This document shows positions 25,252-33,190 of a stretch of DNA of 64,000 nt, in pieces. Positions within the stretch are counted from its first letter, which is position 1, and every line of letters starts with the position of its first letter. This DNA is from Salegentibacter sp. (GTDB taxonomy: Bacteria > Bacteroidota > Bacteroidia > Flavobacteriales > Flavobacteriaceae), in assembly GCA_017795085.1 (NCBI GenBank), contig CP051246.1, forward strand, positions 620,001 to 684,000, written 5' to 3'. The notes under the pieces are model-generated. The model was not told the origin of the DNA and did no database searches. It saw only the letters and a list, made by a program, of their open reading frames with translations. A program made the translations under genes and the position numbers.

Positions 25252-26490
25252 TCACCCTCCCTTTTTCTTCTGTGAACAACGCTTAAGCTGTTGCTGTAGA
25301 ATTTCCATATCATTTGCTACCTTTTCATCTAAGACCTTTGCATAGATTTGAGTTGTTTTAAGGGATCTATGCCCCAACATTTTTCCCACGCTCTCTATAG
25401 GAACTCCCTTCGATAGTGTTACCGTGGTTGCAAAAGTATGGCGGGCTAAATGGGTGGTCAGATTCTTTTTAATGCCGCAAACGTCTGCGATTTCTTTCAA
25501 ATAGGAATTAGATTTCTGGTTTGTGAGTACAGGTAATACTCCTTTTCCGGTTTTGACCCGGGGATGGTTGACATATTTTTCCAGTAATGCAGCTGGAATA
25601 TCCAATAAGGGAATACTGCTAAGCGATTTGGTTTTCTGTCTTTTTGTTTTAATCCATTTCTTGCCGTTTATATCCATTATAATATTATCAGCAGTAAGTT
25701 TTCTTACATCAGCGAATGCCAGGCCGGTATAACAGGAAAACAGGAAAATATCCCTTACCAGTTCCAGGCGGGGAATATCAAATTCATGTTCAATCATAGC
25801 CTGAAGTTCAGCTTCGGTTAGAAATTCCCGCTCAGAAGCTTTCCACTTTCCTTTCCAATGGAAAAAAGGGTCTTTTTCTATCCATTGATTGGCATAAGCG
25901 ATACGAATGATTTTTTTGAAATTTACTATGTACTTCTGAGCCGTATTATGAGCACAATCTTTTTCAGATTTTAAATAGTGGTCAAAACCAGTAATAAAGT
26001 TATGATCTACTTCTTCTACAGGAATATCTTTAACCTTCCATCGGAATCCCAAGTAATCTTCAATATGTTGCTTACACGCATTATACCGCTGCAAGGTCCC
26101 TTTGGTGTATCCTTTACCTATTAATTTTTCCATCTCATTATTATGGTCCTGAAAGATTTCCACTAACATATATTGTTTCTCTTCCTTGCCTAAGTAGATA
26201 TCTTTAATGATAGCAGAGGAGATAGACCGATTCTCTCTTAAAAGCCTATCGTGAATATCATATAAGGAAGCCTTGATATGATCTAAAAAGCGGTTAACTG
26301 ATCTTGCTTCTTCTGAAGTTCCTTTAACCTTTCCGCTTTTGTTGTTCCATTGTTGAAGCTTAATTTTTCGACTGGTACTGAATTCGGACCGTTTACCATT
26401 ATAGGTTATCCTGGTATAAAGTACGCCGTATTCATCAGGAGTGGATCTACCTTTTTTGGGAAAAAATAGAATGTTTAAGAATTTTGACAT
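25252..26490 (-). CDS. Tyrosine recombinase/integrase (Bacteroidota element type)
   Basis: 412 aa. An N-terminal arm-binding domain (LFFPKKGRSTPDEYGVLYTRITYNG) is followed by a SAM-like core-binding domain (about residues 110-215) and the catalytic domain. Box I reads FSCYTGLAFADVRKL, in which the usual Arg after TGL is replaced, as in several Bacteroidota recombinases. Box II contains THLARHTFATTVTLSKG (HxxR), then GKMLGHRSLKTTQIYAKV with the final Tyr nucleophile. It lies 254 bases from the tRNA-Asp attR end and should integrate and excise the element. Direction toward the tRNA is the usual arrangement. Confidence 0.92.
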   Translation of the reverse strand: MSKFLNILFFPKKGRSTPDEYGVLYTRITYNGKRSEFSTSRKIKLQQWNNKSGKVKGTSEEARSVNRFLDHIKASLYDIHDRLLRENRSISSAIIKDIYLGKEEKQYMLVEIFQDHNNEMEKLIGKGYTKGTLQRYNACKQHIEDYLGFRWKVKDIPVEEVDHNFITGFDHYLKSEKDCAHNTAQKYIVNFKKIIRIAYANQWIEKDPFFHWKGKWKASEREFLTEAELQAMIEHEFDIPRLELVRDIFLFSCYTGLAFADVRKLTADNIIMDINGKKWIKTKRQKTKSLSSIPLLDIPAALLEKYVNHPRVKTGKGVLPVLTNQKSNSYLKEIADVCGIKKNLTTHLARHTFATTVTLSKGVPIESVGKMLGHRSLKTTQIYAKVLDEKVANDMEILQQQLKRCSQKKKGG

Positions 26491-26685
26491 AGGTGCATCT
26501 ATTTAAATGCTCACCGAAAGATACAAAAAGAGAGGACTAAAAAGTGTTAAAATGTATGCGCAAGGGGTTTATTAACAATGCTTTACGAAAAAATAGGTGC
26601 GTCTTTTTATATAGCTAAAAGACGCACCGAATTGAGCACCAATCGCTTAGGTTTATTTGTGTTTATTTGATGTTTCGGGGAAAGA

Positions 26686-26720
26686 AAAAAGCCTCTAAAT
26701 GGTTGATTTAGAGGCTTTTT
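26686..26720 (-). terminator. Terminator downstream of tRNA-Asp
   Basis: Perfect 10-bp stem GCCTCTAAAT/ATTTAGAGGC (26691-26700, 26706-26715) with A/T runs on both sides. On the minus strand it follows tRNA-Asp by about 28 bases. A related hairpin lies at 11995-12020 beside the left att repeat. Confidence 0.8.
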
Positions 26721-26724
26721 AGTG

Positions 26725-26765
26725 AATTTTGGTGCTTTAAAAGCGGTCTGGACGAGACTCGAACT
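26725..26765. repeat. attR: right direct repeat overlapping tRNA-Asp 3' end
   Basis: 41 bp identical to 12030-12070. It covers the tRNA acceptor 3' strand and the TpsiC arm; the tRNA continues intact to the right. This is the site where integration rebuilt a complete tRNA gene. Confidence 0.85.
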
Positions 26766-26817
26766 CGCGACCCCCTGCGTGACAGGCAGGTATTCTAACC
26801 AACTGAACTACCAGACC
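26744..26817 (-). tRNA. tRNA-Asp (anticodon GTC)
   Basis: A 74-nt cloverleaf: acceptor GGTCTGG/CCAGACC, D-arm with AGTTGGTTAGA, anticodon stem CCTGC/GCAGG around CTGTCAC (anticodon GTC), TpsiC arm with GTTCGAGTC. Discriminator base G. CCA is not encoded. Its 3' end is the integration site of the 14.7-kb element. Confidence 0.95.
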
Positions 26818-26835
26818 GTTGCGTTATTGCGAGGG

Positions 26836-26866
26836 CAAATATACACCTGTTTTATAATTCCACAAA
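26836..26866 (-). promoter_or_regulatory. Promoter of tRNA-Asp (Bacteroidota type)
   Basis: On the minus strand TTTG (26866-26863), exactly 19 bases, then TATATTTG (26843-26836). This fits the Bacteroidota primary sigma consensus TTTG-N19-TAnnTTTG. The -7 box ends 18 bases before the tRNA. Confidence 0.8.
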
Positions 26867-26903
26867 CCTTTTTTTGAGAATTTTTACGCATAATTTTTTA
26901 TCA

Positions 26904-27833
26904 CTAAGCAAACTTTTGTTTTTCAATTAGATAAGTGGTTAAAATTTTTTCAAAATTTTCATTGATGTCGGCAGGAACGTAATTAATCTTGTACCGCGCG
27001 CATTCTAATTTTAGGTCCTGAATATATTTGGCGACCTCTTTTTGATAATTTTCTTTTATATTTTCAGAATATAAATCTACTTCAGCACCAGTTTCCACAT
27101 CAGTAAAGCGTCTGGGGTTATTGTCAAATTCAAAACTCAATTCCCTTTTTTTATCCATTACATGAAAAAGTACCACTTCATGCCTGTTATGTTTTAAATG
27201 GCGTAAGGCTTCAAAAAGCTTAGCTTCTTCAGCATCGGCCTGAAACATATCTGTAAAAAGCAGAACTAGCGACCGGCGTTTGAGTTTTTCAGCTATTTGA
27301 TGCAAATAGGTATAGGTTTGTGTGGTTTTGTTCTGTTGTCTTTTTTTAAGCAATTCTTCCAGCTCCTTTAGCAGCATAAAATAGTGACGTTCACTGCCCA
27401 TTTCGGGAGCGTAATATTCAAACTTATCGCTGTAAACACTTAAGCCCATGGCATCACGCTGGCGTTTTAAAATTTGCATAATGCTTGCACTGGCTAAAAC
27501 CGAAAATCCTATTTTATTCATCGAGTCAAGATTTATCTGCTCTGTTTTAGGATAATGCATGGAAGTTGAATTATCGATAATAAAATGACAGCGCATATTG
27601 GTTTCTTCTTCATAACGCCGAGTGTAAAGCTTTTCGGTACGGGCATAAAGCTTCCAGTCTATATGTTTGGTGCTTTCCCCGTTGTTATAGATTTTATGCT
27701 CGGCAAATTCAGCTGAAAAGCCGTGAAACGGACTCTTGTGCATACCTGATATATAGCCCTCAACCACCTGTCTGGCCAACAGGTCTAAATTAGCAAAGCC
27801 TGAAGTTTTGTGAATTTCGCGGTTAATATCCAT
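26904..27833 (-). CDS. DUF58 domain protein
   Basis: 309 aa. An N-terminal motif (FANLDLLARQVVEGYISGMHKSPFHGFSAEFAEHKIY) and DIDWKLYART-like region are typical of DUF58. A von Willebrand A-like part follows (HFIIDNSTSMHYP, a MIDAS-type DxSxS variant) with LVLLFTDMFQ. Such proteins usually work with MoxR ATPases and BatA/BatB aerotolerance-type proteins, but no moxR is adjacent here. Transcribed after trxA, with a terminator between, so probably a separate unit. Confidence 0.9.
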   Translation of the reverse strand: MDINREIHKTSGFANLDLLARQVVEGYISGMHKSPFHGFSAEFAEHKIYNNGESTKHIDWKLYARTEKLYTRRYEEETNMRCHFIIDNSTSMHYPKTEQINLDSMNKIGFSVLASASIMQILKRQRDAMGLSVYSDKFEYYAPEMGSERHYFMLLKELEELLKKRQQNKTTQTYTYLHQIAEKLKRRSLVLLFTDMFQADAEEAKLFEALRHLKHNRHEVVLFHVMDKKRELSFEFDNNPRRFTDVETGAEVDLYSENIKENYQKEVAKYIQDLKLECARYKINYVPADINENFEKILTTYLIEKQKFA

Positions 27834-27860
27834 AGTCTCAAAGGTAAAGATTAGGAAATA

Positions 27861-27887
27861 AAAAATCCCGGCAGTACCGGGATTTAA
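27861..27887 (-). terminator. Rho-independent terminator after trxA
   Basis: Stem AAATCCCGG/CCGGGATTT (27863-27871, 27877-27885) with loop CAGTA, followed on the minus strand by a T-rich run. It is 24 bases past the trxA stop. Confidence 0.82.
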
Positions 27888-27908
27888 AATATATATGTTT
27901 TTGAAAAA

Positions 27909-28226
27909 CTATAAAAGTTCATCTAAAGCCTCAGCATATGTGTTTTTGGGTGCTACACCTACCTGGCGGCCCACTACTTCTCCGTTTTGGAAAACCAGTA
28001 CCGTAGGTATGTTTCTCACTCCATATTTTGCAGCAAATTCCTGGTTGGCGTCAACATCAAGTTTTCCAACAACCGCTTTTCCGTCATATTCTGCGCTAAT
28101 TTCTTCAATAATTGGTCCTACCATTCGGCAAGGTCCACACCAGGCAGCCCAAAAGTCAACCATTACAGGTTTTTCGCTTTTCAAGACCTGTTCTTCAAAA
28201 TTAGCGTCGGTTATTTCAATAGCCAT
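27909..28226 (-). CDS. trxA: Thioredoxin
   Basis: 105 aa beginning MAIEITDANFEEQVL. Active site WAAWCGPCRMV, the cis-Pro loop (VRNIPTVLVFQNGE) and C-terminal helix are all standard. It reduces disulfides of cytoplasmic proteins, using thioredoxin reductase. The longer open frame (13 more residues, to 28265) lies outside the conserved domain, so the internal ATG was chosen. Followed by its own terminator. Confidence 0.96.
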   Translation of the reverse strand: MAIEITDANFEEQVLKSEKPVMVDFWAAWCGPCRMVGPIIEEISAEYDGKAVVGKLDVDANQEFAAKYGVRNIPTVLVFQNGEVVGRQVGVAPKNTYAEALDELL

Positions 28227-28488
28227 AATATATCTGTTTTTATCGTTTTTAATGGGTTTAAACAATGCGTAAAATTAGTCAATTATTTTTGAAATTCTTA
28301 CAGGCTTAATATTGTATTTGGTTATGAATACATTCAAGAATTTTATTCCTTATTGCTTAAAACTTAACTCTAAATTATATGCCTTGAAATTTTACTGGTT
28401 TTTTATTTGGCGGTTACCCCCATGCTGCTGGCACGGGGCCGGGCTTTCAGCACTACATGGTAGCTTGCTTCTATCTCTAACCGAAAAA

Positions 28489-29136
28489 CTATTCTACTTC
28501 AATTTTACTAAAAAACAACTCGAAATTACCATCAGAAGACTTATGTGATTTTGCGATTTTAACGCCTTTAAAATCTTTGTAATTTTCCCAGGTAGTAGGC
28601 ATTTCCCGGGTTCCGTCTGCCGATTTGTATATCCATTCTTTTAGAATAAAATTGTCTTCATAAAATATATCATAAGTATCACCGGGAGTATAACCTCCTT
28701 CGCTTTTATAAGAAACACTCATTTTTTGCATTTCAGTATTGCTTATAGGGGCGCTTATCTTCTCGGGAGCAGAAATTTTGGCATCACTCCAAATTAATTG
28801 AAAAGGGAAAAGTAACCAATACGTATCGTTAATAAATTTCTGATCTATTTCTTTGTTTTCTTCAGGAATCGTATCGGTTTTAGTGTAAGTTTGACTAATA
28901 TCGCCTTGAGTTAATCTTATTTCGTCAGTCTCTATATTCCAGTCCCAGTTTCTGCTGGTACGAATGGAATCATCAACCTTAACATTAAAAGTAAAGCTGA
29001 TTTTTTTTAATTTTTCAAAGGCTTCAATACCATGGGCTTTGGCTATTTTTTCCTCCGGACTTAAATTTTCTTTCTTCTGCTGGTTTCCGCAGGAAATAAA
29101 AAAAGGAATAATAAATAAAAATAGGAGTGTTCGCAT
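28489..29136 (-). CDS. DUF6503-type lipoprotein
   Basis: 215 aa. Lipobox FFISC, then EKIAKAHGIEAFEKLKKISFTFNVKVD and SRNWDWNIETDEIRL, the hallmark of a Flavobacteriia family of secreted lipoproteins with a predicted lipoprotein-carrier-like beta fold. The C-terminus has WENYKDFKGVKIAKSHKS. Function unknown. The 220 bases between it and trxA contain a GC-rich patch (about 28410-28460) that is unlike the surrounding sequence and holds no convincing gene. Confidence 0.75.
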   Translation of the reverse strand: MRTLLFLFIIPFFISCGNQQKKENLSPEEKIAKAHGIEAFEKLKKISFTFNVKVDDSIRTSRNWDWNIETDEIRLTQGDISQTYTKTDTIPEENKEIDQKFINDTYWLLFPFQLIWSDAKISAPEKISAPISNTEMQKMSVSYKSEGGYTPGDTYDIFYEDNFILKEWIYKSADGTREMPTTWENYKDFKGVKIAKSHKSSDGNFELFFSKIEVE

Positions 29137-29199
29137 AACTAATGGTTTTTGTAAAGATAAAGATTTGTGATGGTCAATTTTTTAGAAAACATTAAAATT

Positions 29200-29970
29200 C
29201 CGGAAAACTAAAGTTGTTTAAAACCATTCTTTATATTAATGGTGGGGGAGGTTATCTTCGTTTATTGCCAGAAAAATATGGCAATTTTTATTATTTTTTG
29301 GCTAAAAGCAATGGGCGTTCTTCAATTTTAAATTTTACCGGAGGTCTATTTTAATAGGTTGGAGAAAATGCGCAGGAAATTATTGAAAAAGGATATAATG
29401 GTGCAAATTTTAGTCCGTTGTACGACCGGTTTCAAAAATAGGAAACAATGATTTTGAAGCATGCCGGAAGACATTTGGCTTATCCCATTCTAATTATTTT
29501 CATTCTAGTAAAACTTTGTATGCGGTATGATTAAATTTGACCCGACTCGAGGAAGTATTTAATATTCAGGAAGCTTATGAGCTGGGTACTTCAGAAAAAG
29601 CTTATCATTGAAAAACTTTACATGGGGCTTTAGATGATTTATCTGAACGTTTATCAGGAAGTTATGCTATTGAAGATATTATACCGTCAGAATTTAACTA
29701 AATATTACGCCCTGTGGTCTTGCTACAGGAAGAAAAATCCGAAAACTCCAGGGTAAATGCCCTGCGATGTTTTCACAGATGAATTCCTCTTTGGGGGTTA
29801 GGGAGCTTTTACTATAGGAAAACCCTCCGGAAGCATTCAAATCTAAAATTCCTGAAGAAAAGCGTTCAATTAAAAATGAAGTAATCAATAAACGCCTTAG
29901 CCGTTTGTTGAAATTTATTAAAAGTGATGGCTGAGCCTGGGAAGATGTGGTAGGAGAGAATAATATTGCA
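29200..29970 (+). pseudogene. Decayed gene(s), family not recognised
   Basis: No intact frame over 770 bases, but protein-like fragments with several stops are seen on the plus strand. Examples are NGGGGYLRLLPEKYGNFYYF (about 29240), EKGYNGANFSPLYDRF (about 29387), LEEVFNIQEAYELGTSEKAY (about 29545), GALDDLSERLSGSYAIEDI (about 29625), and KRSIKNEVINKRLSRLLKFI (about 29860). Fragments switch frames, as in an old pseudogene. I cannot assign a family. No other feature is visible in the stretch. Confidence 0.4.
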
Positions 29971-29973
29971 TAA

Positions 29974-30711
29974 TTATTTTAACCACTCTTTAAAATCTTT
30001 AACACGTTCCCGGCTTATAATAATTTTTTGAGAATTAATTCCTTTTAATTTTACCTCAAAGCGCTGATTGGAATAAGTGACGATATCTTTAATCCAATGT
30101 AGGTTAATGATAAACTTACGGTTTACTCTGAAGAAAAAATCAGGATCCAGGACTGATGCTAATTTCTCAAGACTGTATTCGAGTAAATACGCCCTGTTTT
30201 CATCGGTGTGTAAATAGGTTCCTTTGTTTTCAGAATAAAAACAACATATATTTTTTGTATCGACTATTTTTAAATGCTGCCCGACTGAAAGGGTAAAACG
30301 TTTTTTATATTGGGGAGAAGGGTTAAGTAAAGCTTTAAGCTCATTTAGGTTAACCTGGCTGTTTTGGTTTTCTTTAAATTTGGCAAGGGCAAATTCCAGC
30401 TCTTCTTCATCTATGGGTTTTAAAAGATAATCTACGCTATTCAACTTAAAAGCTTTTAAAGCATATTCATCATAAGCGGTAGTGAAGATAATTGCACTGC
30501 TGATTTTTACTTGTTCAAAAATCTCAAAAGACAGGCCGTCGCTTAACTGGATGTCTAAAAAAATAAGATCGGGATGAGGCTGGTGTTTAAACCAGTTAAT
30601 ACCTTCTTCAACAGAAGTCAATAGTCCTATTACTGAAATATTAAAACGCTCCAATAGACGTTGCAGACGCCGTGCAGCGGGTTTTTCATCTTCAATAACT
30701 ATTACCTTCAT
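29974..30711 (-). CDS. LytTR-family response regulator
   Basis: 245 aa. Receiver: IVIEDEKPAARRL, phospho-acceptor Asp in LIFLDIQLSDG, TAYDEYA switch and LLKPIDEEEL Lys. The LytTR DNA-binding domain spans residues about 140-245 (FTLSVGQHLKIVDTKNICCFYSENK...FRVNRKFIINLHWI). It should bind DNA with a beta-fold domain and is the partner of the LytS-like kinase two genes upstream in the same direction. An 83-base gap separates it from the 2TM gene. Confidence 0.94.
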   Translation of the reverse strand: MKVIVIEDEKPAARRLQRLLERFNISVIGLLTSVEEGINWFKHQPHPDLIFLDIQLSDGLSFEIFEQVKISSAIIFTTAYDEYALKAFKLNSVDYLLKPIDEEELEFALAKFKENQNSQVNLNELKALLNPSPQYKKRFTLSVGQHLKIVDTKNICCFYSENKGTYLHTDENRAYLLEYSLEKLASVLDPDFFFRVNRKFIINLHWIKDIVTYSNQRFEVKLKGINSQKIIISRERVKDFKEWLK

Positions 30712-30794
30712 TTTTTAATTTTTATTTCCATCAGGGGTACTACTCTTTAAAATCAAAATGTTATTTTAACTTAGTAGTTTACTTGGCTTGTTAT

Positions 30795-31106
30795 TTACTC
30801 CCAGGTTTTTCTTTTTTCTTTTTCCATTAGTTCTTGAATTTTTCTATCCTCCCATTTTTTGCTCAGCAGAACATTTGGGCCAAAAACACTGGCCCAATGG
30901 GCAAATAATCCTATTCCCCAAAAAAAAGCAGTGCTGTAATTCCAAATTTCAGATAATCCATTTACAAAACCCTCCTCTCTAGTGCTTACGATAAAAATTA
31001 CAATATTGATAAAAAGGTAGACTAATAAATGAACATAAAAGCCTTTAATATCCTTAACTTTTTTTTGGGCATTTCTATAGCGTGCACTGTCTTTATTTAT
31101 TTCCAT
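30795..31106 (-). CDS. 2TM domain protein
   Basis: 103 aa. RYRNAQKKVKDIKGFYVHLLVYLFIN begins the 2TM domain: two membrane helices (about 25-44 and 62-80) followed by WASVFGPNVLLSKKWEDRKIQELMEKEK. The same domain is fused to the end of the kinase encoded just upstream; the two share VKDIKGFY/VKELKEFY, GPN/GYG and the IQELMEKE/IKEIMEKE tail. Start overlaps the kinase stop (TAATG), so the genes are co-translated. 2TM proteins are commonly found with LytTR systems in Flavobacteriia, role unknown. Confidence 0.88.
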   Translation of the reverse strand: MEINKDSARYRNAQKKVKDIKGFYVHLLVYLFINIVIFIVSTREEGFVNGLSEIWNYSTAFFWGIGLFAHWASVFGPNVLLSKKWEDRKIQELMEKEKRKTWE

Positions 31107-32428
31107 TAGTTCCAGGTTTTAGTTCGTTCTTCTTTTTCCATAATTTCTTTAATTTTTCGTTGTTCCCAGGTGGCGCCATAGCCAAAAACCGAAAAAGCAT
31201 GAATAGTTAATCCCAGTCCCCAACCAAAAAGTGGAAACCAAAACCATTTAAATTCCCAATACGTATAATAGTTGATAAAAATAAGGAATGGAATTACAAC
31301 TACATAGGATAGTAGGTTGCTATAGAATTCTTTTAATTCTTTTACTCTTTCTTTTGCTTTAAAATAAGCATTTTCGTGTTTTATTTCATCGGTTTCCATA
31401 ATTGAAAGTTGTTTGGTTAATATGGGTAATTTCACTCTAAAAAACTCTTTGTTTTTTTCAATAAATACCTTTCGCTTAGTTACCAGTGCGTAGCGATTGA
31501 TAATATTTTTAAGACCAACTCCTTCGCGCTTTTGGAGGGTTTCCTTTATCTGGAGGTTGTTTTCGATAATTAAATTTCCCTGCTCTTCATAAATTTTAAT
31601 AGTCAGGGGTTTGGCTTCGCTAACAATGTTATGTTTGATGGTGTTTTCAAGGAGTAATTGCAGGGAAAGCGGAACTATTTTAGCCTCTTCTGAGGCAAGG
31701 TTTTCATCAAGTTCAAAATAAATGCTATTTTCAAAACGCATATGCAGAAGTCTTATGTAAACTTTTGAAAACTCAAGTTCTTCTTTAAGGCTTACTAACT
31801 CTTTATTTTTTTGTTCCAGTACATAGCGGTATATTTTAGATAGTGAACCTGTAAATTTTTGAGCTTTTTCAGGATTTTCTTCAATTAAGGCATTAAGTAC
31901 ATTTAGGCTGTTAAAAAGGAAATGCGGGTCTAGTTGGTTTTTTAAACTTTCAAACTTTGCTGAAGCACTTCCGGCAATAATTTTTTGTTCGGTTACTTTT
32001 TGTTCCTGTAAGGCTTTATAGAAATAAATTAAATGAAAAAACAGGGAGATAATAATGGTTAAAAGCAGTGGAAACAGATAGAAGCGCAGGCTTTCATTTT
32101 GCAGGAACTTGGTAAAAGCCATGTCTTGAAATACGGTGTAATCTACCATTCTGCAAAAGAAAAACCCAATAAGAGTGAGAATTATTGAGCCCCCTGAAGC
32201 AAAAAGAACTCTTTTGAAACCTGCATTTTTCCATCCTATTTTTTGGTTAAAAAAGGAAAAATAAGCAAGGTTAATTATAGTAAGCACCAAGCTGTAAAAT
32301 AAGTACACCCCCCAGGTTTGGAAGTTGAGAAAATCGTTGAGCTTTTGGTTGCTGAATACAAAATTGAGCCCAACAACCAAAAGACAAATAACAAGTGCTA
32401 TTTTAAGAGTTTTAAAAACAATTTTCAT
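31106..32428 (-). CDS. LytS-like histidine kinase fused to a C-terminal 2TM domain
   Basis: 440 aa. Four N-terminal membrane segments (about 7-25, 37-58, 73-92, 110-137) precede the His_kinase domain: LKNQLDPHFLFNSLNVLNALIEENP (His about residue 169). The ATPase part has LQLLLENTIKHNI and GVGLKNIINRY. From about residue 345 a 2TM domain follows (AKERVKELKEFYSNLLSYVV...WEQRKIKEIMEKEERTKTWN). So the protein is membrane-anchored at both ends. The next gene is a stand-alone 2TM protein, and a LytTR regulator ends the operon. The ligand is unknown. Confidence 0.9.
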   Translation of the reverse strand: MKIVFKTLKIALVICLLVVGLNFVFSNQKLNDFLNFQTWGVYLFYSLVLTIINLAYFSFFNQKIGWKNAGFKRVLFASGGSIILTLIGFFFCRMVDYTVFQDMAFTKFLQNESLRFYLFPLLLTIIISLFFHLIYFYKALQEQKVTEQKIIAGSASAKFESLKNQLDPHFLFNSLNVLNALIEENPEKAQKFTGSLSKIYRYVLEQKNKELVSLKEELEFSKVYIRLLHMRFENSIYFELDENLASEEAKIVPLSLQLLLENTIKHNIVSEAKPLTIKIYEEQGNLIIENNLQIKETLQKREGVGLKNIINRYALVTKRKVFIEKNKEFFRVKLPILTKQLSIMETDEIKHENAYFKAKERVKELKEFYSNLLSYVVVIPFLIFINYYTYWEFKWFWFPLFGWGLGLTIHAFSVFGYGATWEQRKIKEIMEKEERTKTWN

Positions 32429-32605
32429 CTTTATAAAATTTTATAAACTATTGGTTTAATTTTTATATCGGGTGGCAAAGACCATCTAGGGCTTTTATTC
32501 CTATCAGTGGTTTTAATACCCTGAGACTTGTCTTGATCGAGAAAAGTTTTTCCGAGATATACCTTGGGAGCTTGCCCCCAGCTTGTTGATTTATATCATA
32601 AAAAG

Positions 32606-32818
32606 TCATTTTCCTGACGGTTTAGCCAGCTTTGTTCCAAAATTAAATCTACATAAAGGTAAATAGCTTTCCTGAATTAGATCTGTTGCATCTGTTTTGT
32701 GGCTCACTTCTTTTGTTAAGCAACTATTTAAACTAGTAATATTACTAGTTTTGTTGTCAGCTTTTATTCCTACAATACTGAAGAAATTGCTTAATATTAT
32801 TAAAATTACCGTAAGCAT
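32606..32818 (-). CDS. Possible small secreted protein (70 aa)
   Basis: The N-terminus MLTVILIILSNFFSIVGIKA looks like a signal peptide, followed by a short polar sequence with two cysteines (LNSCLTKEV, LPLCRFNFG). It ends at KPSGK. No homologous family is recognised, and the codon pattern is not decisive, so this may be chance. It lies directly upstream of the two-component operon in the same direction, with about 180 bases between. Confidence 0.35.
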   Translation of the reverse strand: MLTVILIILSNFFSIVGIKADNKTSNITSLNSCLTKEVSHKTDATDLIQESYLPLCRFNFGTKLAKPSGK

Positions 32819-32970
32819 TTTTCCTTTTTTAAATTCAATGTAAAGATGAGTTAAGTATTGAAGAAGATAAATTTTTAATGACTGAATTGTTTAAATTCAG
32901 GGATGAGTTGTGGTTTTAGGAAACAAGAGGGGATTGATGGGCTTGATTCAATGTAACAGCCTAAAATTAA

Positions 32971-33004
32971 AAAAGCCCGAAAACACTACGTGTATCGGGC
33001 TTTT
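32971..33004 (-). terminator. Terminator of tRNA-Phe
   Basis: Perfect stem AAAAGCCCGA/TCGGGCTTTT (32971-32980, 32995-33004), positioned 4 bases past the tRNA 3' end on the minus strand. Confidence 0.85.
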
Positions 33005-33008
33005 AAGG

Positions 33009-33081
33009 TGGTGCCTCCAGGAATCGAACCAGGGACACAAGGATTTTCAGTCCTTTGCTCTACCAACTGAGCTAAGGCACC
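33009..33081 (-). tRNA. tRNA-Phe (anticodon GAA)
   Basis: A 73-nt cloverleaf: acceptor GGTGCCT/AGGCACC, D-arm AGCTCAGTTGGTAGAGC, anticodon arm AAGGACTGAAAATCCTT with GAA, TpsiC arm with GTTCGATTC. Discriminator A; CCA not fully encoded. Confidence 0.95.
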
Positions 33082-33106
33082 AGTTGCTTATTGTTGTAAG
33101 CGGGTG

Positions 33107-33138
33107 CAAATATAATTTCATTTTTATTATCTCACAAA
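33107..33138 (-). promoter_or_regulatory. Promoter of tRNA-Phe (Bacteroidota type)
   Basis: On the minus strand TTTG (33138-33135), 20 bases, then TATATTTG (33114-33107), 25 bases before the tRNA start. Same form as the tRNA-Asp promoter. Confidence 0.75.
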
Positions 33139-33190
33139 GGAAAATTTAAAAAAATGCTTTTGTAATTTTGCTTAAACTAAAATTAGACGG

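Larger units (their letters stand above)
12071..26765. mobile_element. Integrative and mobilizable element in tRNA-Asp (14.7 kb)
   Basis: Bounded by 41-bp direct repeats with an intact tRNA-Asp at the right. The tyrosine recombinase lies next to the tRNA. The backbone is a Fic gene, HTH excisionase-like protein, primase-helicase, iteron-like repeats, TOPRIM primase, mobilization accessory protein and relaxase. No coupling protein, VirB4-like ATPase or other conjugation gene is present, so transfer would need a helper element. Cargo is a two-component operon, a lipoprotein and several dead regulator fragments. The extent is inferred from the repeats and gene content. Confidence 0.8.
32429..33008. 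other. Intergenic region with possible small secreted ORF
   Basis: Contains one uncertain small gene (see 32606-32818), a short repeat (32527-32590) that recurs near 54915-54970, sharing GAGAAAAGTTTTTCC then ATATACCT, and the tRNA-Phe terminator. Nothing else could be supported. Confidence 0.4.

Noticed and set aside
25252..26490. Integron integrase for the attC-like array
   Set aside because: The protein has the N-terminal arm-binding and SAM-like domains of Bacteroidota element integrases, lies beside its own tRNA att site and belongs to the 14.7-kb element; no IntI-specific insert is seen.
12071..26765. Self-transmissible conjugative transposon
   Set aside because: No VirB4/TraG-like ATPase, coupling protein or other transfer gene could be found; only mobilization genes are present.
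28312..28548. 78-codon plus-strand frame upstream of the DUF6503 gene
   Set aside because: Overlaps the 3' end of a well-supported minus-strand gene and crosses a GC-rich patch; no recognisable protein features.
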